Origin: Gemmatimonadota bacterium
GTDB lineage: Bacteria > Gemmatimonadota > Gemmatimonadetes > Longimicrobiales > Gaopeijiaceae
Length of the DNA: 19,982 nucleotides
Reading direction: 5' to 3'
NCBI GenBank assembly: GCA_030618065.1
Contig: JAUXEE010000007.1
Coordinates: 1 to 19,982 of the forward strand
Position 1 is the first letter of the stretch, and each line of letters starts with the position of its first letter. The position numbers were made by a program, and so were the translations under genes. This document shows, piece after piece, positions 13,960 to 19,982 of this stretch. The notes beneath the pieces were generated by a model. The model was not told the origin of the DNA, searched no databases, and was given only the letters and a program-made list of their open reading frames with translations.

Positions 13960-14925
13960 CTACTCCGGGCCTCCCTCCAGATCAACAGGGAGTTGAGGCT
14001 CCTGATTGACCCAGAGATGAAAGACGTCGGGCCGAGCGTAATGTCCCGTGACGTCGAGATCGAACTTCGAGCGGGCGATCTCCCCCAGATCCAAATCGGC
14101 CAGTACGATCCCCTCCTCATCCCAGAGGGGCCCCGCCAGGAGGTTTCCCATGGGGCTATAGATGGCACTTCCCCCTCGGCAGAGGGTGTCCGGCCAGGCA
14201 TCCAACTCCTCTTTGATCTCCAGGTCCTCGGGGTACATGTCACGGGTCACAAACTGGTTGCACCCCAATACGAAGCAGCGACCCTCCAGGGCTATGTGTT
14301 GAAGAGTGGACTGCCATCGCTCCCGAGCGTCGGCGGTGGGAGCCAGATAGATGTCCACCCCTTTTCCATACATGGTCATGCGGGCCAGGGGCATGTAGTT
14401 CTCCCAACAAATAAGCCCTCCCATTCGACCGTAGGGAGTTGGGATGACCGGTAGCGTACTCCCATCTCCCTCTCCCCAGATCAACCGCTCCGCAGCCGTA
14501 GGCTTCAGTTTGCGGTGTTTCCCCAGAAGCGCGCCCTCCGGCCCGAAGTAGAGAAGCGTGCAGTAGAGGGTTCCTCGGCTGTAGGTGCTGTCTCGCTCGA
14601 TGACCCCTACCGCCAGGTACATATCGGCCTCCCGGGCAGCCTCCCCCATACGATCCGTCTCGGGCCCGGGGACGTCGATTGCCGTGGCCCAATACCGCTC
14701 CCAGGCTCTCCGCCCTGCCGGGCTTCTTCCCCCTACGGCGGTTCCGAAGGCCAATCCCCAGGGATACCCCCCCACGTAGGCTTCTGGGAAGAGAGCCAAC
14801 TTGGCTCCCCTTTCTCCCGCATCCCGCGTCAATCTCATGACCTTCTCGACGCTTCCCTCCCGGTCAAAGGGGAGAGGAGCACCCTGAATCACTGCCACCT
14901 TCACGGTATCGGGAGCGGAGCTCAT
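13960..14925 (-). CDS. Nitrilase-family carbon-nitrogen hydrolase
   Basis: A 321-residue cytoplasmic hydrolase. The catalytic triad is visible: Glu48 (LFPEAYVGGYPWG), Lys139 (GKHRKLKPTAAERLIWGEGDG) and Cys173 (GGLICWENYMPLAR). The FPEAYVGGYP, HRKLKPT and CWENYMP sequences fit branch 1 (true nitrilases) rather than amidases or carbamoylases. It probably turns a nitrile into the acid and ammonia; the natural substrate is unknown. It lies 42 bp downstream of nrdJ on the same strand and may be read through from it, with no functional link evident. It converges on the purple acid phosphatase gene with only 5 bp between stops and no room for a separate terminator. Confidence 0.9.
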   Translation of the reverse strand: MSSAPDTVKVAVIQGAPLPFDREGSVEKVMRLTRDAGERGAKLALFPEAYVGGYPWGLAFGTAVGGRSPAGRRAWERYWATAIDVPGPETDRMGEAAREADMYLAVGVIERDSTYSRGTLYCTLLYFGPEGALLGKHRKLKPTAAERLIWGEGDGSTLPVIPTPYGRMGGLICWENYMPLARMTMYGKGVDIYLAPTADARERWQSTLQHIALEGRCFVLGCNQFVTRDMYPEDLEIKEELDAWPDTLCRGGSAIYSPMGNLLAGPLWDEEGIVLADLDLGEIARSKFDLDVTGHYARPDVFHLWVNQEPQLPVDLEGGPE

Positions 14926-14967
14926 GATCGTTTCCAGCCTAGGTCGAATGGCGTTTTGAAGTCCGGA

Positions 14968-17900
14968 TCATCCACACTCGCTGTAGCCACAAATGTGGCA
15001 TTTGACGCACCCCTCCTCGAAGGCCAACTGGCCCGAGCCGCAGTCGGGGCAGCTCCCTATGAAATGTCGCGATCCGGAATCCATCTTCGGAGCCGCCTGG
15101 ATCTCTGCCCCTGTCTGGGAAACGGGAGCCGGCAGGTGGATGGGAAGCTCCTCCTGGATTCCGGCCTGCTCCTCCAGGTAGCGCTCGATGGCTTGACCGA
15201 TGGCGTCGGGTGCGGAAAGGACCTTGTTGGGCCCCAATCCTACGGCCCGGTCGGAGGAGATCCCCCTGAGCTGACCTCGGACAGAAGTGATGGGCACCCC
15301 GGAACGCAGAGCCAGGGAAATGAGGCGCCCTATGGCCTCGGCATCGGCGAAAGCTGCTCCACCGGCTTTACCCAGGGTGCAGAAAACCTCGAAAGGCCGT
15401 CCAGCCTCGTCCTCGTTGATGGTGACGTAGATGTCCCCGAGGGGAGAGTTCATCTTCAGGGTTCGGCCCCTGAGCATGGGCGGGCGTTGCCGCTTCTGTC
15501 GAGCAGCGGCTGCCGTGAGGTCCCGCTCTTCCAGTTCGGCGTGGGCATGTTCCAGAAGCCCATGAAGCCGGTGGACCTCTTCTCTGGCATCGGCCAATTC
15601 CTGCTCCAGCTCCACTCGCCGAGCCGTCACTTCCGCCGATTCTCCCGCCTGGGCCGTCTTGCCCGTAGAGAGGACCTGCTCAGGCCTGGACCCGTCCCGG
15701 TAGACCGTCACTCCCTTGCAATCCAGGGAGAAGGCCAACTGGTAGATCTCCCGAACCTCGTCCTCCGTGGCCTCCTGGCTGAAGTTGGTGGTCTTGGAAA
15801 TGGCCGAGTCCGTGTGCTCCTGGAAGGCGGCCTGCATCAGTACATGCCACTCGGGGGTGATGTCGTGGGAGGTGACGAAAACCCGCTGGATCTCCTTCGG
15901 GACTCCATCGAAATGAATATGACCCTCGGTCGCAATCCGCTCGATGAGCTCCTCCGAGTACCAACCCTGGGCTTTGGCGATGCGGACGAAATCCGGATTG
16001 ACGTCCGGCATGAGGAAACCAGCCTGCTTCCGCATGAACGCCACAGCGAAAAGAGGTTCGATCCCGCCGGAGCACCCTGCGAAGATGGAGATGGTCCCGG
16101 TGGGGGCGACGGTGGTGAGATTGCAGTTCCTCAGCCGGCGCTCCGGTCGGATCCGTTCCCCATCAGGGCTCCGGGCGCAGGCATGGTCAGGGCCCCAGAT
16201 GGATCGCTCCCACTCGGGGAAGATGCCCCGGGCCTCCGCCAGCCTCTCTGACGCGACCCGGACCTCCTCGTTCAGGAAACCCATGACCCTTCGGCCCATC
16301 TCGACACCCTCCGGGCTGCCATAGGGAATGCCCAAACGGATCAACATGTCCGCCCATCCCATGACTCCCAGCCCCACCCGGCGAATTCGCTGAGCCAGCT
16401 CGGTGATCTCGGGGAGTGGGTACCGATTGGCGTCGATGACATTGTCCAGGAAGTGGATGGAGAGGTGGACCACCTGCCGGAGTCCCTCCCAGTCCACCCC
16501 TTCTTCCGAATCGTCACCCCATGTGAAGCTCTCCCGGACAAACTTTCCGAGGTTGATACTGCCCAGATTGCAGACGTCGTAGGGCAACAGGGGTTGTTCG
16601 CCGCATTGTGCCGTCACCAATCCATTGCATACGATGGAGTGGGTGCGGTACTCCGTAGTACAGTAGACGTCTTCCCGCCCCGCCGGCTCGACGGACGCAA
16701 CCCGGGCCAGGAACCACTCTCTTGCCGGGCGCTTCTGCATCCCCCGGATCCAATGCTCCCCTTTGGCCTGCTTGGCGGCGGAAAGGAAGCCAATCCTGAG
16801 GAGGAAACGGTCCCGGTTGATCTTGTCCAGGATCAGCTCGTACTGGGCCTTGTGGTCGTATTCCTTCATTCCCCCCTGGCCGTCGGGCATGGGCCTCCGC
16901 CCAGCCTCTCGTCGGAGGCGGAGCTTGGAGGAGACCCCGAAGTTCTGGAGGAGAATCTGCACCTCCCGGAGGAGCTCCGGGGTGCTGCTAGCGAGCCGGA
17001 CCGAGCAGGAGCGACGGCCTGGGCCCGAGATGTTCACCGTCCCATCGGCGGTGAAGAGCCCCTGGAGGAAACCCACTATGGCATCCCGTGGCGCCCTCCA
17101 AATCGCCTCCGGAACCCGGTCGGACTTCCCGTCCTCGGTAACCAGACCCAGTGAGCGGAGGAAGTAGTAGAGCCCCGAACGGTAAATGAGCTGAGTCCGC
17201 CCGGGGCGCTCGGTCCGGTTCCCCTTCAACCCGGTCCAGCGGAGGATCCGTTCCCGAAACTTCGGTTCGAGCTCCCGCTCATCCCCGCCGAAGAGGAGCC
17301 CGACGGAGTAGTTCGGAACGTTCCTCCCATCCGGGAGATCCTCTGTCACCCACCCATCGGCCACCACCCAGCCCAGGAGTTGCCCCAACTCCTTCGACCA
17401 CTCGGTGGGCAGCTCAGCCTCGCTCCGAGCGATGCGGGCAGCGAGCTTGTTCTTGGGCTGGAAGGGAGGTAGAGCCCGGTCCGTGCTCCAAGGCCCTTCC
17501 CCGGATTGGAGGAGGACCTCGTCACCCGGCTCCAGATCCTGGAGCTCCACCAAACCATCGGGAGTGAAGAACTGGTGGTCCCCGGTGGCCGTCACCTCAT
17601 GACCGTCCCGGGTCCGGAGCCGAAAAACGGGCCAGTTCTCCCGGGTCTTGAAGACCGGGACCGCAGGGTGGACCGTGACGCCTAAACGCGCCCGTACCGC
17701 TACACCCACACCTCCTCCATTCTCCCCGGTTTGCTCCCGTATGCCCGGTACCCGGTTGTCCGTCCCCACCCGAATCTCCATTCGCTCCCGCTCCAGCTCC
17801 TCCATCGTCAGCAGTCCCCGGTCGGTGGCCAGGCGCGTGGAACCCACGAAACATGGATTGGTCGCTTCGTAGGAACCGAGGTGGGGAACCGGGTTGAACT

Positions 17901-18750
17901 CATTGGCCCGGTCCACGAAGAAGACTCCGGGTTCTCCGGTCTGCCAGGCCCCCTTGACGATGAGGTCGAAGATCTCCTGTGGGTTCTCCTTTCCCACGAC
18001 CTCCCCGGTCCTGGGGCTCACCAGGTCATACTCCTCCCCCCCCTCCAGCGCCTCCATGAAGGCGTCGGTGATGGCGACCGAGATGTTGAAGTTGGTGATC
18101 TTGGAGGTGTCCTCCTTGCAGGCGATAAACTCCCTGATATCAGGGTGGTCCACCCTGAGAATGCCCATGTTGGCGCCCCGGCGGGTGCCCCCCTGCTTCA
18201 CGACCTCCGTCGAGGAGTCGTACAGAGTCATGAAGGAGACCGGACCGGAGGCCACGCCCATGGTGGAGCGGACCCGGTCGCCGGTGGACCGGAGGCGGGA
18301 GAAAGCGAACCCGGTTCCTCCTCCGGATTGGTGGACCAAGGCCATGGACTTCAGCGTGTCATAAATCCCGCTCTGACCGTTGGATAGGGCGTCATCCACG
18401 GGGAGAACGAAACAGGCCGACAGTTGCCCCAGGGGCCGGCCCGCGTTCATCAGGGTAGGAGAGTTCGGTTCGAACTTCCCGTTGATCATGAGGTCGTAAA
18501 ATTGCCGGGCCACTTCCTCCACCGCGGCCTCCGATGCCCCGAACCGTGCGTCCTCCCTGGCAATCGTAGAAGCCACCCGCCAGAACATGACCTCTGGCTT
18601 CTCAACTACCTCTCCCTGCTCGTCCTTCTTCAGATACCGCTTCCCGAGAACGATGCGGGCGTTCTCCGGCAACTCTGGAATGGGCAGGTCGCCAGGGAGT
18701 TGGTCATCGAAGATGAACGGCCCGTCAGCGGACCGGGAGGGTCGGTTCAT
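14968..18750 (-). CDS. nrdJ: Coenzyme B12-dependent ribonucleotide reductase with intein
   Basis: Class II reductase making deoxyribonucleotides with an adenosylcobalamin-derived radical. The precursor is 1260 residues from ATG 18750 (a TTG at 18756 is also possible; GGGAG lies upstream of both); without the intein it is 844. Visible blocks are LMNAGRPLGQLSACFVLP (redox cysteine), SGGGTGFAFSRLRS, GTRRGANMGIL, then NP, the intein at 300-715, CGEQPLLPYDVCNLGSINL (thiyl-radical Cys716 and, probably, the partner redox cysteine), NCNLTTVAPTGTISIFAGCS and DCKGVTVYRDGSR. A TSCPD-type domain (GDIYVTINEDEAGRP onward) and a cysteine-rich CPDC/CHICGYSEC tail follow. A charged heptad-like stretch at 15517-15615 precedes the TSCPD domain. 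Control is likely by NrdR through two boxes at the promoter. Confidence 0.96.
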   Translation of the reverse strand: MNRPSRSADGPFIFDDQLPGDLPIPELPENARIVLGKRYLKKDEQGEVVEKPEVMFWRVASTIAREDARFGASEAAVEEVARQFYDLMINGKFEPNSPTLMNAGRPLGQLSACFVLPVDDALSNGQSGIYDTLKSMALVHQSGGGTGFAFSRLRSTGDRVRSTMGVASGPVSFMTLYDSSTEVVKQGGTRRGANMGILRVDHPDIREFIACKEDTSKITNFNISVAITDAFMEALEGGEEYDLVSPRTGEVVGKENPQEIFDLIVKGAWQTGEPGVFFVDRANEFNPVPHLGSYEATNPCFVGSTRLATDRGLLTMEELERERMEIRVGTDNRVPGIREQTGENGGGVGVAVRARLGVTVHPAVPVFKTRENWPVFRLRTRDGHEVTATGDHQFFTPDGLVELQDLEPGDEVLLQSGEGPWSTDRALPPFQPKNKLAARIARSEAELPTEWSKELGQLLGWVVADGWVTEDLPDGRNVPNYSVGLLFGGDERELEPKFRERILRWTGLKGNRTERPGRTQLIYRSGLYYFLRSLGLVTEDGKSDRVPEAIWRAPRDAIVGFLQGLFTADGTVNISGPGRRSCSVRLASSTPELLREVQILLQNFGVSSKLRLRREAGRRPMPDGQGGMKEYDHKAQYELILDKINRDRFLLRIGFLSAAKQAKGEHWIRGMQKRPAREWFLARVASVEPAGREDVYCTTEYRTHSIVCNGLVTAQCGEQPLLPYDVCNLGSINLGKFVRESFTWGDDSEEGVDWEGLRQVVHLSIHFLDNVIDANRYPLPEITELAQRIRRVGLGVMGWADMLIRLGIPYGSPEGVEMGRRVMGFLNEEVRVASERLAEARGIFPEWERSIWGPDHACARSPDGERIRPERRLRNCNLTTVAPTGTISIFAGCSGGIEPLFAVAFMRKQAGFLMPDVNPDFVRIAKAQGWYSEELIERIATEGHIHFDGVPKEIQRVFVTSHDITPEWHVLMQAAFQEHTDSAISKTTNFSQEATEDEVREIYQLAFSLDCKGVTVYRDGSRPEQVLSTGKTAQAGESAEVTARRVELEQELADAREEVHRLHGLLEHAHAELEERDLTAAAARQKRQRPPMLRGRTLKMNSPLGDIYVTINEDEAGRPFEVFCTLGKAGGAAFADAEAIGRLISLALRSGVPITSVRGQLRGISSDRAVGLGPNKVLSAPDAIGQAIERYLEEQAGIQEELPIHLPAPVSQTGAEIQAAPKMDSGSRHFIGSCPDCGSGQLAFEEGCVKCHICGYSECG
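16606..17853 (-). mobile_element. LAGLIDADG intein in nrdJ
   Basis: In-frame 416-residue insertion that interrupts the conserved NP-CGEQPL motif. It begins with Cys1 (CFVGSTRLATDRG, block A). Block B has Thr90-x-x-His93 (TATGDHQFFTPDG). Two DOD homing-endonuclease motifs are LLGWVVADGW (159-168) and FLQGLFTADG (262-271), both with their aspartate. Block F/G is DVYCTTEYRTHSIVCNGLVTAQ in two parts, with His405 and terminal Gln416; the next residue is Cys+1 of the host enzyme. The penultimate histidine is alanine and the usual terminal asparagine is glutamine. Excision restores a complete reductase. Boundaries are exact if the conserved host motif is used as guide. Confidence 0.93.
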
Positions 18751-18774
18751 TGGCAATGTTCTCCCTGGCGGATC

Positions 18775-18794
18775 TGTGGAAAGTCGGTGGAAAA
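18775..18794 (-). promoter_or_regulatory. Two DnaA-box-like 9-mers in the nrdJ leader
   Basis: On the minus strand CTTTCCACA (18775-18783) and TTTTCCACC (18786-18794) each match the DnaA consensus TTWTNCACA at eight of nine positions. Their starts are 11 bp apart, about one helical turn. Assignment is by pattern only. Confidence 0.3.
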
Positions 18795-18816
18795 GTAGGA
18801 GCCACAGCGTTGAAAA

Positions 18817-18839
18817 CCGGCGAAAGGACCTCTCGCCGG
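18817..18839 (-). terminator. Terminator-like hairpin in the nrdJ leader
   Basis: On the minus strand CCGGCGA (18839-18833) pairs perfectly with TCGCCGG (18823-18817) around a 9-base loop, and TTTT follows at 18816-18813. It lies in the predicted 5' leader, between the promoter and the nrdJ start, so it would act as an attenuator if functional. The U-run is short. Confidence 0.35.
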
Positions 18840-18850
18840 CGGAGTTTCAG

Positions 18851-18859
18851 TGTGGAAAA
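18851..18859 (-). promoter_or_regulatory. DnaA-box-like 9-mer (exact consensus) in the nrdJ leader
   Basis: TTTTCCACA on the minus strand fits TTWTNCACA at every position. It lies 57 to 76 bp upstream of the two weaker copies, within the same leader. Confidence 0.35.
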
Positions 18860-18869
18860 ACCTCCGGAA

Positions 18870-18885
18870 CCACAAAATCTTGCGG
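18870..18885 (-). promoter_or_regulatory. NrdR box 2 (promoter-distal, downstream)
   Basis: CCGCAAGATTTTGTGG on the minus strand matches the NrdR consensus acaCwAtATaTwGtgt at all the strongly conserved positions (C, A, AT, T, G). It starts exactly 32 bp from box 1, the usual three-turn spacing of paired NrdR boxes, and falls at the predicted transcription start. Confidence 0.75.
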
Positions 18886-18892
18886 TATTTCC

Positions 18893-18921
18893 ATACTACA
18901 ACCACTAGATATAGTAGTCAA
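18893..18921 (-). promoter_or_regulatory. Sigma70-type promoter of nrdJ
   Basis: On the minus strand the -35 element TTGACT (18921-18916, five of six) and -10 element TAGTAT (18898-18893, four of six) are separated by exactly 17 bp. The predicted start is near 18886, giving a leader of about 135 bases. NrdR box 1 fills the spacer, so bound NrdR would block RNA polymerase. Confidence 0.75.
18902..18917 (-). promoter_or_regulatory. NrdR box 1 (between -35 and -10)
   Basis: CTACTATATCTAGTGG on the minus strand is a near-palindrome matching acaCwAtATaTwGtgt at nearly every informative position. It overlaps the end of the -35 element and most of the promoter spacer. Confidence 0.8.
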
Positions 18922-18935
18922 GCACTGAAATGGGG

Positions 18936-19982
18936 CTAGAAAGACAGGCCGAACCGGAGGTAGCTCCGAGGGCTATTCTCCTTCGCGAGAGGATCATCTT
19001 CTTGCGCCAGAGGAAAAGCGATGCCCACCCGAAGGTTCATGTTCTGGAACCAGAGTGGCAGCGTCCGAACCATGACTTCCGCTCCTGCCGAAGCTAGAGC
19101 ATTCCTTCGGGGGTTTTCAAAACCAGCAACGCCCAGATCCGGCCCCCAGGCGTTGCCTCCGTCGATGAAGACGACTCCACTCAGCCAATCCAGGTGCAGC
19201 GGAAAGAGGCCGACTCCCCGGTTCACGAGCTTGATGGGGAAGCGGTACTCCAAGGTGGCGGACCAGGCGTACCGGCCCCAGCGGCTTGCGGTGGTGTACC
19301 CACGGACGGGAAAGAGGAGTCCCTGGCCCAGGTCCAGGAACTGGACAGGCAAGTTCGCGCCCGCGGCCCCACCCACCTCGAAGTGGGAGGCGTCGGCGCC
19401 GGGACCGGCGGCCACTCCACCGCTGGCCCGGATCCCCAGGACGTGGTTCCCGAAGCCGGGCCCCCGGAATCCTTTATAGGCGGTGAAGTACCCGACCAAA
19501 TCCTCGAACGACCGATCTGATCCAGCCACGCCCCTCAGGGAATCTTCCCGAGTCAGATCCCGTCTGATCCGGGCCCTGATGAGAGCACCCACGCCATCTT
19601 CAGGGCTGATGGAAAAGGAGAACCTCCTGGCATTTCCGAAAGTCAGGGTAGCCCGAGCCTCCCCCAGACGGACGTCGGGCCGTCCTAGCTGGAATCGACG
19701 GCTCTCCGAAAGATCCTCTTCCAGAAAGAAACGATCTTCCCAAATATGTGAGGCCGAGAGGCTGAGCGCCGTCTGGGTCCGGGATCTCCTCCGAAAAAGG
19801 GTAGCGCCCAGGCCGAGGGCCCGCTCCCGTTCGACAAGGAAGATGGGCACCGTGTCCCCACCCTCGGTGATACCCGCCCAAGGTCGGGAGCTGGCGTCAT
19901 CACTCTGGGCGGCCGCCACGCTGAGGAGGGGGTTCTCGAACCCGCCGAAGGAGTAGGACGCCCGTCCATTGAAGGAACCGGC
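18936..19982 (-). CDS. BamA/TamA-family (D15) outer-membrane barrel protein, C-terminal part
   Basis: The 3' 348 codons of a longer gene; the frame is open to the window edge. The sequence alternates amphipathic strands and loops. It has the Omp85 loop-6-type motif LLFPVRGYTTASRWG, followed by WSATLEYRFPI, then GVVFIDGGNAWG, and ends YLRFGLSF with the terminal phenylalanine of barrel proteins. These are features of the bacterial surface antigen (D15) barrel found in BamA, TamA and relatives. The upstream part could be POTRA domains or, as in some phyla, a TolB-like propeller; it is outside the window. The stop lies 15 bp before the -35 box of nrdJ, with no clear terminator between, so some read-through into nrdJ is possible. 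Confidence 0.82.
   Translation of the reverse strand, partial: AGSFNGRASYSFGGFENPLLSVAAAQSDDASSRPWAGITEGGDTVPIFLVERERALGLGATLFRRRSRTQTALSLSASHIWEDRFFLEEDLSESRRFQLGRPDVRLGEARATLTFGNARRFSFSISPEDGVGALIRARIRRDLTREDSLRGVAGSDRSFEDLVGYFTAYKGFRGPGFGNHVLGIRASGGVAAGPGADASHFEVGGAAGANLPVQFLDLGQGLLFPVRGYTTASRWGRYAWSATLEYRFPIKLVNRGVGLFPLHLDWLSGVVFIDGGNAWGPDLGVAGFENPRRNALASAGAEVMVRTLPLWFQNMNLRVGIAFPLAQEDDPLAKENSPRSYLRFGLSF

Noticed and set aside
14515..16251. Long open frame antisense to nrdJ and the nitrilase gene
   Set aside because: It lies opposite two strongly supported genes, has a proline/glycine/arginine-rich low-information translation and no recognisable domain; such frames are common in high-GC DNA.
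16606..17853. Reading the nrdJ insertion as a group I/II intron or a frameshifted region
   Set aside because: The insert is open in the same frame throughout and has intein splicing blocks at both ends, which fits a protein-level element.
18757..18892. Cobalamin riboswitch upstream of nrdJ
   Set aside because: B12-dependent reductases are sometimes riboswitch-controlled, but the leader is only about 135 bases and I could not find a convincing B12 box or the expected multi-stem layout.

Overview
The window carries a dense set of mostly housekeeping genes from a high-GC, Gram-negative-type bacterium. An outer membrane is implied by a BamA/D15-type barrel, a small outer-membrane beta-barrel protein and lipoprotein signal peptides. 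The mix of a secreted serpin, a coenzyme-B12-dependent ribonucleotide reductase with an intein, a YggX-like protein with paired CxxC motifs and a DksA-type regulator would suit Gemmatimonadota or a neighbouring phylum. That placement is inference; no rRNA or other firm taxonomic marker is present. No prophage, IS element, CRISPR array, rRNA or complete tRNA was seen. The only mobile-type element is the intein.

Layout. Positions 1-592 hold the N-terminal part of a secreted serpin (minus strand, 3' end outside the window). A 240-bp gene-free gap follows. From 6788 down to 833 on the minus strand lies a tight gene string: YtxH-like protein, YihY/BrkB membrane protein, smpB, N-acetylmuramoyl-L-alanine amidase, a DUF4783-like secreted protein, cysS and an outer-membrane beta-barrel protein. 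Start/stop overlaps (ATGA, TGATG) link amidase, DUF4783-like gene and cysS. Upstream on the same strand are pgi and a PhnP-like metallo-hydrolase. The hydrolase is divergent from rnd (RNase D, plus). rnd converges on a dksA-like gene across a perfect 13-bp hairpin. Next come yggX (plus) and a GT-C membrane glycosyltransferase (minus), which overlap by 4 bp at their stops. A lipoprotein purple acid phosphatase (plus) is divergent from the glycosyltransferase and converges on a nitrilase (minus). The minus strand then holds nrdJ, split by a 416-residue LAGLIDADG intein, and a BamA/TamA-like barrel running off the right edge.

The strongest non-coding signal is the control region of nrdJ. A sigma70-like promoter (TTGACT, 17 bp, TAGTAT) overlaps one NrdR-box-like palindrome, and a second lies exactly 32 bp downstream. 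The leader also has three DnaA-box-like 9-mers and a terminator-like hairpin. This suggests dNTP-responsive, and perhaps replication-coupled, control of the reductase.

A second theme is short in-frame tandem repeats (15, 21 and 30 bp) inside genes, plus a 14-bp repeat between the hydrolase gene and pgi. They sit at termini, linkers and even the signal peptide of the amidase. The window holds no obvious novel multi-gene defence or biosynthetic system. The main items of interest are the intein at the catalytic cysteine, its atypical C-terminal splice site, the nrdJ control region and the repeat-built signal peptide.
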